DNA of 64,000 bases from Pedinophyceae sp. YPF-701 (Eukaryota; Chlorophyta; Pedinophyceae), in NCBI GenBank assembly GCA_916048055.1, contig CAJZHL010000029.1:481001-545000 (forward strand), given 5' to 3'. Below are positions 42,708 through 53,700 of the stretch, in pieces; the stretch's first letter is position 1, and every line of letters starts with the position of its first letter. The position numbers were made by a program, and so were the translations under genes. A model generated the notes under the pieces. The model had not been told where the DNA came from, ran no database searches, and saw nothing but the letters and a program-made list of their open reading frames with translations.

Positions 42708-43679
42708 GCCGCGACGCCTGCATAGTCTCCTAGCTCGTGCGAAGTGATAGCGCGGACGCCCGGGCGCCCGCCGGGCGTCCTGGTAGCGTCGGCGGCGCGC
42801 CGCTGCCGCGTCGGGGGGGTCCCCGCGCGCTCGGCGGGCGGACCGGGTCGGGTTTTCCACCTTTCCGACTTGGGGTGCGCGCCGGGTCGCGGGCGGACAC
42901 GAGGGGTCGCGGGGACGCGGGGGGCGGCGAGGCCGTCGTTTGGTCTGGGCGGACCGCACAGGTGACTGCGCGATAGCGCGTCAGTCTGTGTGTGCGTGGA
43001 AATTCGTGTGTGACTGCGACAAACGATGACGGCTCACGCTGAACAGTTGCCTGAGGCGCCTGGGCGACCTCGGCGCGTGTGTCTCGCCCCCCTCGCTGCG
43101 CCCGGCGCATGCTGTTGGCGTGAGGCAGCCGTGGGCCACACGATCATGTAGCAGCTGGCTGCGGCAGCTTTTGCCTGCCGCGCGACGGCCGGTGGCGCGC
43201 ACGAGCGAGCGGGTTGGAGGCCTTGCCTGCCATGGCACAAACGCGATCGCTGCGCACGGTAGCGTGGCGACATTCGACGGAGCGAGCCAGCAACGGCTGC
43301 CCTTGGCATGTAGCGGACCCACATGCGAGCACCCGCGGCAGGACGGCCAGTGCGGGCCGCAACTGTCCTTCTCTCCGCCCATCCATCCTACTGGATCTTT
43401 GGGAGATGCGCCGCGGCCGGCCCGGGGCTTCTCTGGCCCGACGCGGCGCGGGTTCTAACACGGCCACCTTCCCCCCCCCTGCAGGACTCAAGGGTGCGCG
43501 CCGCCGTCGCAGCGCGGCAATTCGGACGTTGATTGATCGTTTTGGTTTACGTCGACATCAAGCTACACTTTCTGCTGATCCAGAGCACTCGAGGCGAGCC
43601 GTGGTGGGCGCAGCGGCGCTGTGACCCCTGCGGTGGCTGCACCTGCCCTGCGCGGGCGTCGGCCAGCTAGCACGCAACC
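42708..43679. other. Gap between desaturase and second STPGR gene
   Basis: No supported gene in about 970 bp; probably 3' flank of the desaturase and promoter of the STPGR gene. Confidence 0.5.
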
Positions 43680-45123
43680 ATGACGGCCCCGATGGAGTAC
43701 CTCACCGCCGGCACGCGCTCCATGTTTGGCGACCAGCTCGAGAGCCACCGTGCCACGGCGCCGAGCACCGCCTTCAGTGCCAACCCACAGGCACGGTTCA
43801 TCGACACGTACAGCAGGCAGAAGCTCAACACGGCCTCGCCTGGATTCACACACAACTACGAGAGCAGTATAGGCCGCCAGGTGAGACATCGGACCCTCCA
43901 CGGCGCCCCACGCGCCACGGAAACTGGCAGCCCGAGGGCTGGTGTGCCCCTGCGCCGAGGCGCGCTGGTGGCCGGACGAGGCATCGCGCGGAAACGCACC
44001 TGTCGTAGAGAAGGTGCCGACGCCGGCGCGATGAGCTTTGGCTTTGCACCTGGGGCAGGCGCTCGCAATGCCCAACTGCACCCTCGCGACCCTCGCCTTT
44101 GGCCTGTGCGCGCGGACTTTCGGACGAGAAGTCGCAGTGCCGCATCCAGCGGACGGCGTGCCGCACCTGCGCGGGGCGTCGAGAGCAGCTCGAGCGCTTC
44201 CTCGCCGCGCGGGTGGGTGGTCAAGGCCTTGGGGCTCCCCGCTGCTTCCCGACGTCGCCCGTGCGTTTCGTGCCATCGGAAACGCCCGCCTCGCCCCCTC
44301 TCGCCGCAGTCGCAATCCTACAAGAAGACGCAGCCGTCTTGGACCGTGGGCGCGCGCGACCACCTCGCCTCTGGCGCCATGATCGGGGGGCCCGGCCCAG
44401 GGCAGTACAGCAGCTGCCGCAGCTCCATCGGCCCGCAGATCGTGTCGAACGCACGTACGAGCACCGCGGTCGGCAACCGCACCGGCAACAGGTCCGCTGC
44501 GGCCCCGCCAGAAACCCCCGCGCCGGTCCTTCGCCCCGCCGCCCCGCGCGCCGACCGCGGCCGGCCCCGCCCCCGCGCGCAGGTGGTCGTCGTACCGCAA
44601 CGAGTACTACGAGATCCCCGCCACGCCCGGCCCGGGCGACCCGGTCAGCTACATCGGCACGGGGGGGCCCAAGTACTCCATGGGCGGCACCGCGCCGCGG
44701 TACGACTTCGGCGTGGGCGGCACGAACAAGCGCAGCCCGCCCAGCTACATGGACGACCCGGCGCCCGGGTCCTACTCCAGCACGGTGTCGTTCGGCCCGC
44801 AGCTGCTCGCCACAAAGAGCACGTCGCCCACCACCAAGTTCCCCTCCACCACGCGGAGCGCCGCCGCGCGCGTGTACATCAGCAAGGACCACGAGCGCGC
44901 CATCCTCGGGAGCGCGTCGCCCGGGCCATCCAAGTACCGGGCCTACTCGAGCATCGGCAGCCAGTCGGTGTCCCCGCGCAAGACGTCGCCCTCCTTCGGG
45001 TTCGGCTCGGGCGGGCGCTTCTCGGACTACCAGCCCACCAAGGCGCGCACGACGCAGCGCAGCCTCAAGGACGACCTCGGCGCCAGCGCCGTCATGCCCG
45101 GCCCCGGAGCCTACCGCGTCTAG
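43680..45123 (+). CDS. Second sperm-tail PG-rich (STPGR) repeat protein
   Basis: A 307-residue protein of three exons (43680-43880, 44310-44491, 44583-45123). Repeats include GGPGPGQYSS, TPGPGDPVSYIG, DPAPGSYSSTVSFG, SPGPSKYRAYSSIG and MPGPGAYRV, with SPSFGFGS between. Like the first STPGR gene (6214-7818), it is probably an axoneme- or microtubule-associated protein. The second intron uses GTCCGC, a weak donor, but the joint NR/WSSYRNEYYEIPATPGPG is coherent. The stop is TAG, 82 bp from the converging aminotransferase stop. Confidence 0.83.
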
Positions 45124-45205
45124 GCTGGCGCAGCGTGTCTGCACGCGGTGGCGCCCTCGACACCGGATCGGCAAAATATCGCGCAGGACGTGTTTCGCTG
45201 TGATC

Positions 45206-46869
45206 TTAAATGCTTGGCGCGTCTCGCCTCGCCGCGAGGAAGTCCTGCAGGACCTCGAGACCGGTCCCAAAGTTGCTGCGCCCGAGACCGATGCGGAAGT
45301 GCCCCTGCCGCGTGGCGTCGGGGTCGCCGTACACCGTCGCGGGCAGCAGCAGGACCCCGCACGCGCCCACCACCTCCTCGCAGAACGCCCCCACGTCCTG
45401 GCCCGTGGTCAGCCGTGGGAATGCGACAGGGCCGGCCTGGGGCGGCTGCAGCGCGAAGCTCTCCGGGAGCCCAGCGAAGAACTCCTCGGCACGCTGCTTG
45501 TTTGCTCGGACCAGGTCTCTCCTCCGCCCCAGAAGCGTGTCCTGAGCTCGCAGCGCCATCAGCGCCAGCACCTGCGGCGGGCCACGCGGGACGGCGAGCG
45601 CGGTGGGCGGGCGGCGCGGGCACAGAACGGGGCCGGAGCAGCGCCGCGTGACGCTCACCTCGCTGGGGGCGCTCGAGCAGATCGTCGTGAAGTCTTTGAG
45701 CTCGAGCATGCGCCGGATGACATCGCCGTCCCTGCAGGCGATCCAGCCGATGCGCACGCCCGGCAGCCCGATCGTCTTGGACAGTCCCGACAATGACATG
45801 CCCTTGTCGTACACCTCGACGGCCCCGGGTAGTCTGCGCGGAAGGGGCGCAATGCCTGTATGTGGCGACACAGGCGGCACTCGACCGCTTCGCCGAAGCG
45901 TCCGGCGGACGGCCACGCACGCCGCGCAACGGGCTGCCCCTCACCTGTCGCTCTCGTCGAACTCCAGGAGGCGGTACATCTCGTCCGAGAACAAGTACGC
46001 GTTCGCCCCGCGACACACGCTCACCACTTCGTCCCACGCGTCAGCCTCTAGGGTGAGGCCCGTCGGGTTGTGAGGGAAGTTGACGACGACCATCTTCGTG
46101 TGCTCGTCGACGAGGTCGGCCAGGTCGCTCGCGTCGAAGCGCAGCTCCCCCTGCCCCCATCCCGTGGGGCGCCAGAGACGCACACAGCACCCGATGTTCT
46201 CCGCGACCTCCGTGAGGCTCTGGTACCCCGGCGACGTGGCCACGACGGTGTCGCCGGGGCGCAGGACGGCGTGCATGGCGAGCAGGATGGCCTCCTGGGG
46301 CGCGGAAACGACGACGTCTTCCCTGGCGACGGCGCCCGCGTAGCCTGCCGCGATCTGCTCGCGCAGCTCCGGCAGGCCCTGGGTCTCCGTGTACCCCAGC
46401 GACAGGGTTCGCCACATGTGCGCGGCGTCGTCGTCGGCCAGCTCCAGGATTTCCTGCACAGCAAAGGGCGCGCGGCAGTACTGCCACTTGGGTGCGGCTA
46501 CCGAGGGTGTGAATGCGGAACCGGAGGAGGCGTGATCCAGATGTCGTGTCGTATGTGATGAGTGCCGGATTCTGACAGTCTGGCGGAAAATGCGGGGCGC
46601 TGTGCGCGGGCCGGAGGGTCGCTGGACAGGACTCGCACCTGCATCGTGGCAGGCTCACAGTCCGAACAGCACAGCAGGTGTGGTGCGCTGAACTCGTACT
46701 TGGCGAAGAATCGTTCCAGATCGAACGGTCTGATTGCTCCGAAATGCGCACCTCCCCCTAGTGACGCCGCCGAGGCCCGGACCGCGCTCCTCGCGCAGGG
46801 TCCACTGGCCTGAAATGTGGCCCTCCGAGGAACCGATGATCCGCACATCCTACACACAGATGATGACAT
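45206..46869 (-). CDS. PLP-dependent aminotransferase, class I/II
   Basis: Fold-type I aminotransferase of about 426 residues in four exons: 46869-46639, 46453-45945, 45833-45659, 45571-45206; phases fit. Landmarks: SLGYTETQGLPELREQIAAG near the N-terminus; VVSAPQEAILLAMHAVLRPG; YQSL (aromatic that stacks on PLP); VVVNFPHNPTGLTLE (Asn); YLFSDEMYRLLEF (Asp and Tyr contacting PLP); SLSGLSKTIGLPGVRIGW with the Schiff-base Lys; and FRIGLGRSNF with the substrate-carboxylate Arg. Substrate not known. The first 35 residues (MSSSVCRMCGSSVPRRATFQ...) are Ser/Arg-rich and could be a plastid or mitochondrial leader, but the true start could lie in an unseen exon. The stop is TAA. Confidence 0.87.
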
Positions 46870-47208
46870 GCCGCCTGTCGCAGAATCACCGGCAACGCCC
46901 CCTGTGGGGCTGTGCTACGGGACCAACTGCAACACAGCACTTGACACCGGCCCTCGTCGCGCGTCGCCACGGAACTGTCAGACCACGGCCGCCCACGACA
47001 ACGAACAAGGCTGCGCACGTGCGCCGCCGCAATGTGTGGAGCTCGGGCCCTGCCAGAATCGGCATGACTCAGTCCTGACATCATTTGCCACGTCAGGCAC
47101 GCGCGACCGCAGTGCCGGCGCATTCCGCACAGGCACGGTCCGGGGCGTCCGGGGCGCTCACGCCGGCCGTGGTTGCGCGCTCACACTCCGCGTCGAAGCG
47201 CGCGGCCG
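46870..47208. other. Short gap between aminotransferase and RimM genes
   Basis: No gene seen in 339 bp; promoter side of the aminotransferase gene. Confidence 0.55.
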
Positions 47209-48198
47209 TCAGTTGGCTGCCCTCCCGCCCTGCCGGCTCTCACGCGCCGCCGCCGCCTTGTCGCGCTTCTTGCTCCGGCCGCCCTTCCGCGCGCGCGACC
47301 GCCCGTCCCTGCGCCGCCCGCCCTGCCACGGCCCCTTGGTGACGAGGTCCAGCAGCCCCTCCGGGGGAGTGATGACCATCACGTTGTCCTCCAGGTCCAC
47401 GTACGGCACGATCTCCTTGGCGAACGGGATCAGCGTCGTGCGCTCCTCCCCGGCCTCGTCCGACTCCACGCGCCGGATCCGCAGCACGTCGTGCGTGCCC
47501 GTCCCGTCGCACACCTCCACCACCGTCCCGACCTTGGCGCCCACCACGTCCGGGTCCTCCGCGTTCTGCAGGTACACCTCCATCCCCACGAGCTCCTGCA
47601 CGTAGAACAGCCCCTCCTCCTCGATGTCCTCCCGGTCCGCCACGTGCACGTACAGCGACTGCCCCGACAGCGCCTGCGCCGCCTCCCGCGTCTCGACGCC
47701 CTCCAGCCGCACGATCCACGCCTCCGCGCCCTTCGCCAGCACCTTGCGGCCGCCCAGCAGGTTGACCTCCCGCGGCGGGACCAGCTTCGACTGGTACCGG
47801 CGCGAGTCGGGCCCCAGAAAGCGCGGACCAGGCTGGCCGAAGCGAAGCTCGGGGGCGTCCGTGATCGGCTTGACCTTGAGCTCGCCCGACACGCCGTGCG
47901 CGCCCATGATCCCACCGATGAGCGCGAGGTCGTCCTGCGCGATGGGGTCGCCGTTGAAGTCCAAACCTGCGCGCGTGAGTGGCACAACCAATGGCCGCGT
48001 GGCGGTGACGGCGCGGCGGCGGCGCTGGGGGGCAGGGGAGCGATGTTCGGCGCTGTCGCGTGCGGTACGACGGTGCCGCGCGGGCAATGCGCGTCCGTCG
48101 ACGGAGGTTCGGAGGAGGGAAGGTACCAGGCTCACTAGCAACGAGCTCCTCCGGGCCTTCCGGGACGAGCTCCCCCTGCGACGCGGGCGTGACGTCAT
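47209..48198 (-). CDS. RimM-like 16S rRNA processing factor, probably plastid
   Basis: Assists 30S head maturation by binding protein uS19. Up to 329 residues. The RimM domain begins LALIGGIMGAHGVSGELKVK, PITDAPELRF, and continues WIVRLEGVETREAAQALSGQ and LYVHVADRED. The PRC-barrel follows: GLFYVQELVGMEVYL, GAKVGTVVEVCDG, TTLIPFAKEIVPYVDLEDN, VMVITPPEGLLDL, then a basic tail. The N-terminal 70 residues are Arg/Ser-rich (MTSRPRRRGSSSRKARRSSL), as in an organelle transit peptide. A pyrimidine-rich stretch ending CACGCGCGCAG before GTTTGG suggests an intron just upstream of the domain, but its donor is unclear and the frame is open without it. Confidence 0.88.
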   Translation of the reverse strand: MTSRPRRRGSSSRKARRSSLLVSLVPSLLRTSVDGRALPARHRRTARDSAEHRSPAPQRRRRAVTATRPLVVPLTRAGLDFNGDPIAQDDLALIGGIMGAHGVSGELKVKPITDAPELRFGQPGPRFLGPDSRRYQSKLVPPREVNLLGGRKVLAKGAEAWIVRLEGVETREAAQALSGQSLYVHVADREDIEEEGLFYVQELVGMEVYLQNAEDPDVVGAKVGTVVEVCDGTGTHDVLRIRRVESDEAGEERTTLIPFAKEIVPYVDLEDNVMVITPPEGLLDLVTKGPWQGGRRRDGRSRARKGGRSKKRDKAAAARESRQGGRAAN

Positions 48199-49215
48199 CC
48201 TGCGATGCTGGGGGGACTCGTTTTCTCGTGAGTCGTCCCCGCAGACAAGACAGCGGTGCGCGGCGACGAGCAGCTGGCTGGCTTGGTGGCTGACAGGCGC
48301 GGCGGGCGGCACACCGCGTGCATGGCGTCCTCGCCGCGGCTGCTGATCCATGACTTCGATGCACGTGCGGAGATCGCCCGTTCGACGCGGCGCGGCACGT
48401 TCTGGGCACGAGGGCGCCCCCCGGGCCGCATGCAACCCCTCGCAGCAGCCGTGCACCGCTGGCGCGCGCATGATTCCCGCACGCTCTGCCCCGACCAGCG
48501 GAGAGTGTGGTGCGCGAGCGGCATCGCGCCCCCCTGTGCGCGTGTGCGACGCACCAAGCCCTGCGACAGCGGCCTCTGCGGCAGCGCAACACGAGACCCG
48601 CCGAGGTGCGCGCACGGACGAACCGGTCGAGCACAGCTGGCGCCGACGATCGTTCTTCGCATGGCCGTGGCCCCGCCGGCGCCTCGAGCCTCGCGGGCGC
48701 CGGGCAGCGTCCGACGCCGCATCGGCCCGACGCCGTCGCGCGTGTGACTGGTGATTATACCCCACAGGATGGTGACGCTTGGACCGGCTCTCTTGCACGG
48801 CCTGGGCGGGCTTACACTCCATGTCTGAACCACACGCGGCATCCCGATGGAGCAGCATCAGACGTAGGCCCCTGCTCATGAGGGTGGGCTAGCTCCTCGT
48901 CGGTCCTCCCCCCCGTCAGCACGGTGGCGTCGTGTGCATGAGGACGGAAATGTCCCAACCCTCATGCAGCCACGCGCGGCGCCTGGGTGGTGTGCGACTG
49001 CGGGGGGGGGCGGGTCCTATTGTTGTTATTATTATCATAGTTCCCTGTCTTCTGTGTAAGGTCCCGTCGTCATCAGGAGCACGGCCTGGGCGGCACGTCC
49101 GCGGCGCCGGTTCGGGTGCAGCGCTGCGCTGGCGCAGGCGGCCTTCCAGTGCACAGGCGCGGGTGGGTGTGGCGCTGGCTGCGTGCGACATGCAATGCAG
49201 GGGGCGCTGTGCGGC
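48199..49215. other. Gap between RimM and CENP-X genes
   Basis: No supported gene in about 1 kb. It contains a short AT-rich island at about 49019-49045 (TTGTTGTTATTATTATCATA), striking in this GC-rich setting, close to the 3' end of CENP-X. Confidence 0.5.
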
Positions 49216-49572
49216 TCAGAAGAAATCCAGCATCAGCTGCGGGAGGATCATCTCCACGTGGCGGTGCCCGATCTCGCCGTCCCCCTCGAGCTCGCGCGCC
49301 GCGTCCGCCCGCTTGACGGCCTCGCGAAGCATGCTCTCCAGCAGCAGGGACGCTCCCCGGGCGGCCTCCGCTTTCACTGCACGCACCGCGCCCCGGCAGC
49401 CCTGTCGGCCTCACTCGTGCTCCGCAGCGCGCGTCGTGGGCGTCGCGGCGGCCGCAGCGTCCCGCGGCGCACCTGCTGTGATGCGCCTCTTGTCGCCCTC
49501 CGCGTGGTCTCCGGACGACGCGCTGCGAAGGAACTCCCCGATGTTCTTCGAGCAGATCGCTGGGCGGCTCAT
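49216..49572 (-). CDS. CENPX: CENP-X / MHF2 histone-fold protein
   Basis: Small histone-fold protein that pairs with CENP-S/MHF1 at kinetochores and with FANCM at stalled forks. 86 residues in two exons (49572-49473, 49376-49216); the 96-bp intron has a GTGCGC donor and phase 1. The sequence ICSKNIGEFLRS opens helix 1; ITAVKAEAARGASLLLESML and REAVKRADAARELEG form the long helix; and GHRHVEMILPQLMLDFF matches the family's ending (EKVLPQLLLDF in human). Length agrees with the family (about 80 residues). An upstream in-frame Met at 49629 would add 19 residues. Its divergent neighbour is SMC6. Confidence 0.85.
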
Positions 49573-50709
49573 CACGGCGCCAACCCGCGCGGGAGGCGTG
49601 CAGATGCCCCCGGGCAAGCTGCTGGGCACGCCCAGCGCGCTCGAGCCTCTGCGCGGCGGGAAGCTGTCTGCGCCGCTCGCTTGCTAGACAGTGCAGCCAC
49701 GGGGCACCTCCGCATCGACTGCAGTCACGCGCACGCATCGCGCTGACATGGTGGGCCCTGCGAGCGCCGCGGCGGGAGGTCCGACTCACGCCCGACTGGA
49801 GACTGGAGTCTCCGTCCCTGGACTGGAGACTGGAGTCTCCGCCCTGGAGGGCGCGAGCTGCGGCGCCGTGCGGGGTCCAGGGCGCGGGCCGCTCGCGCCC
49901 CTCGGCATTCCCGAGCGTACAGCGGAGGCGTCCAGGCGCTGGAGCCTCCCGTGGCAGCGTGACTGCATCTGCAGGGCAACCACCTCGCCCACGTTGGCTT
50001 CGCGCGCCGCTGTGCCGGCGTTCGAAGCTCCCTTGAAGCCGACTGCCCTCGCAGTACCTGCGACACGGCGTTCTGCTCGCTCGCACGTCCATCCAGCGCG
50101 CGACGGCCACGGCAGCGCAGCCCAGCACGCAAAGCAGGGACGACGAGTTTTTCCGCCTGCAAGCGTCGCGGAGCCCGGAACGGAAATCCGGAGGCGACGC
50201 CCCGTGCAACGAACGCGTTTGCTCGCGCCCAGGCCGAGTGGGATGTCCGTGGAGGACCTCGTCACGCCGAGAGGCCGGCCGGCTGAGCGATCCCGGAACG
50301 TTGACAGGTATGCTGCGTGCGCCGCGCCGTCGCGTGCCTCGAGTCGCGGCGCGGCTTCTTCATCGGAAGAGGCGGCGCAGCGATGCCGCTCGGACGCCGC
50401 TCGGTCGACGCGGGCTGCGGCATTGCCCCCCCGAACGTTCATTGCCCGTGCCGAACGTCCAGTTCCGCGGGACATCGCGCCAGGGCGATGCAGGGCGGAC
50501 TCTCTGAATACTCCTGCAGCGAACCCGTCGCGTTTCCGGCGACGCGCCCCCTCCCAGTGACGGCGTGCGCTCTGTCATTTGAGTTTCAGGGCTGGCACTC
50601 GAACTTCGCGGCCGCAGCCGGGCAGAATGCGGATCCTAACAAACCTGGTTGGGATCCTCGTGGTCGCAGGAGCGCTTCCGCCGCCGCACTGGCCGCGAAA
50701 GACACCCAG
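49573..50709. promoter_or_regulatory. Divergent CENP-X / SMC6 upstream region
   Basis: A 1.1-kb region between two genome-maintenance genes transcribed apart. It holds a tandem palindrome at 49794-49841. A minus-strand frame from 50475 to 49786 is open for 229 codons with mixed-looking composition, but no domain is visible and it runs through the palindrome, so I do not call it a gene. Confidence 0.4.
49794..49841. repeat. Tandem 27-bp repeat with palindromic core
   Basis: Two copies of GACTGGAGACTGGAGTCTCCG at 49794-49814 and 49821-49841, spaced 27 bp. Each contains the inverted repeat GGAGACT-gg-AGTCTCC, which could fold as a hairpin or be a dimeric protein site. Confidence 0.85.
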
Positions 50710-53700
50710 ATGCCCCCGGCAACGCTCGCCTCGGACGACGCGGCAGGAGACGACGCGCGCACGCAGGAACTGCGCGCCCGCAAGGCGCGCCGGACCGACG
50801 AGGACGACGTGGACGGCCGCGTCCTCGAGGATGCGCTGCAAGAGGGCGCGAAGGTGATGCCCCGCCCACGTTTGCCCGCCTCCCGCGCCCAACCCACTGC
50901 CAAAGAAGCTCGCCGGTGCGCGGCCGCAGCGCGCCCGGGCCGCGACAGACCGCCCGGGGCGACGCGCAGCGCATCCTCCTGCGTGCGCTGTGACGGTCAC
51001 CAGCGCCGCTGCCCGGCGCCGCGGCCTCGTTCCGACGTCTCCCTGCCCCCCGCTTGATTTTCGCAGACCCAGAAGCGGACGAAGCGCAAGCAAGTCGACT
51101 CCGAGGTCGAGGACGACGACTCCGACTGCGACATGATCGTGGACGAGGACTACGAGGCCGAGCGGACCCAGGTGCGCGCGCGCCGCCCTCGTGCACTGTG
51201 CTTTGGCAGCCCGTCCCCCGCACCGCCCCCCGGCGCGCTCCGCGGCCCTCCGCCCCCGCCCCGCGCGCTCCCTGCTCCGTCTCCGACCGCGTCCGCCCTG
51301 GTTCTGCGCCCGCTGCGCCCCGCAGAAGCAGAGGCGGAGGGAGAAGGAGAAGCCCGCCAAGAAGCACAAGAAGCACCGCGCCGGGGCCGGTCCGAGCGCG
51401 GGCTTCGGCCCGGCGGTGGAGAACGTGAACCCGCTGCTGTCCGGCAAGGGGCTGGCGGGCCAGATCAAGCGCGTGCGCGTGATCCACTTTATGTGCCACG
51501 AGAACTTCGTGGTGGACTTCGGGCCGTACCTGAACTTCGTGTGCGGCAGCAACGGGTCCGGGAAGTCGTCGGTGCTCGCGGCGATCCAGATCTGCACGGG
51601 CGCGACGGCGCGCGACACCCGCGGGTCGGCGAAGCTGTGCGACCTGATCATGTACGGGCACGACAAGGCGACGGCGCTGGTGGAGCTGTGGAACACGGGG
51701 ACGGACGCGTACCGGCCCGAGGTGTTCGGGGAGGTGATCGGGATCCGGCGCACGATCAAGCGGTCGGGCGCGTCGGGCACGTCGACGGTCGACCTCCTGG
51801 ACGCCAACGGCAACGTGGCGCAGCGCTCGGTCAAGGTCGCGGAGCTGACGCAGATGCTCAACGCGCTCAACGTGGACGGCGCGAACCCCGTACAGGTCCT
51901 GACGCAGACGACCGCCAAGGAGCTCCTCATCGAGGGCGACCAGGCCAAGCTCTACCAGCTGTGGCAGTCGGCCATGCAGGTGAGGGCGCGGGGGCGCACG
52001 AGCACCGCCCGCCTGTTCGCATGTGTGTGCGTGTGCGTGCGTGCCCGTGTGCGTTTGTCTGCGCGGTCCTGGAGAGAGAGCGCTGGGCGGCGGTCGCGCT
52101 GCGCTGTGCGTTGCAGATCCCGCGCATCCGGGAGGACATTGCGCACACGTACAAGCAGATGGCGGCGGTGAAGGAGGCGGCGCGGGGCATGGAGGGGGAG
52201 CTGGCGGAGGCGGAGGCGGACAAGCGCGCGCTGAAGAAGAAGGTGGTGGCGATGGAGACGGCGCTGGAGGCGCACAAGAGGCGCGCGGACATCGAGAAGG
52301 CCTTCCGCTGGGAGGCGGTGATGCAGTGCCGGAAGAAGGTCGAGCAGTGCGGCGCGCGCGTGGGCGAGGCGGAGGCCATCATCGAGAAGATCGACGCGAA
52401 GAAGGTCGAGATCGAGGCGGCCATCAGCAAGTACGAGGACAGCACGCGCGCCGCAGACAGGTGAGACGAGGGAGGGGGGGGGCTGCGGGGGCAGGGGGCG
52501 ACGCGCGTGCGCGGGTGTTGCCGCTGTGGCGTGCTTGCGTGACGCGTGTGCGCCCGGGTGCGCTTCCCGTCCGTCGCAGGGAGCTGAAGCAGCTTGCGGA
52601 GGAGAACAAGAGCCGGGACACCAGGAGCCTGCTGAAGGAGCGGACGGACCTGGGGCGGAAGAGGCAGAATGCGGAGGGCAAGGCGAAGCGCATCCGGGAG
52701 CGCGAGGCGGACCTGCAGTTCCAGATCAACTGCTTTGAGCAGAACCGGGAGCGCGACAACGCCGAGCGCAACGCGCGCATCGAGGCGGCCAAACGCCGGG
52801 CCGTGGAGCTGCGCCACAGCCACGAGGCGGCCCTGCAGCGGATGCGCGAGGCGGTGCAGGCGGCGGAGCAGCGGCGGCAGGAGGTGGCGCGGGCGCGGGG
52901 CGACGCGCAGAGCGCCGACGCGGACGTGGCGCGGCAGAAGCAGGTGCTCACGGACCTGCGCAAGCGCGTCGCGGAGGAGAAGGCGGCGTCGGGGGGCAAC
53001 ATCAACGAGCGGTGCGCGCCGCACGGGCAGGGCCGCGTGATGCGCGCCATCGTGGAGGACGCCGCACGGGCGCACGGCGCGGGGCGGCTGCGGCAGCCCG
53101 CGATCGGCCCCCTCGGGCGGTTCCTGTCTGTGGACGACGAGCGGTGGCTGACGGCGGCGGAGTCGGTGCTCAAGTTCACGATGTTCGCCTTCGTGGTGGA
53201 CAACGACGCCGACCGGCGGGCGCTGATGCAGATCGCCAAGACGCACTTCCGCGGCGGCCTCCCGCACTGGTTCCAGATCTACCAGACTTCGTTCAACCGC
53301 CCCGCGATCGACGTGACGTCGCGCGACGCGGTGCCGCAGCACCTCAGGACGCTGATGCAGGTGCTGCACGTCGACGAGGCCGCACTGCGCGGCATGCACG
53401 CGGCCGGCCCGACCGTCGTGCGCAACATGCTGATCGACCAGTGCCGCGCCGAGCGCGTCGTGCTGGCGGAGTCGGAGGAGGAGGCCACCCACTGGGCCTT
53501 CCGCAGCCCCGAGGCGCGCCGAAGGGTGATCAACTCGGTGTACACGGCCGAGGCGCAGTTCAGCCTGCGCGGCGTGGTGGAGTCGCGCCGGCAGCTGCGC
53601 CCGGACGAGCGCCAGAACAAGCTGGCCGTGGGCGCGCCGGGGCAGGTGGACGTCCAGCAGGTCATCGCGCGGCTCGAGCACCAGGTGCGCGGCGAGGAGG

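Noticed and set aside
49786-50475. A 229-codon minus-strand frame between CENP-X and SMC6
   Set aside because: Composition is partly protein-like but no family, splice signals or conserved motif are visible, and it runs through a palindromic repeat; left as part of the intergenic region.
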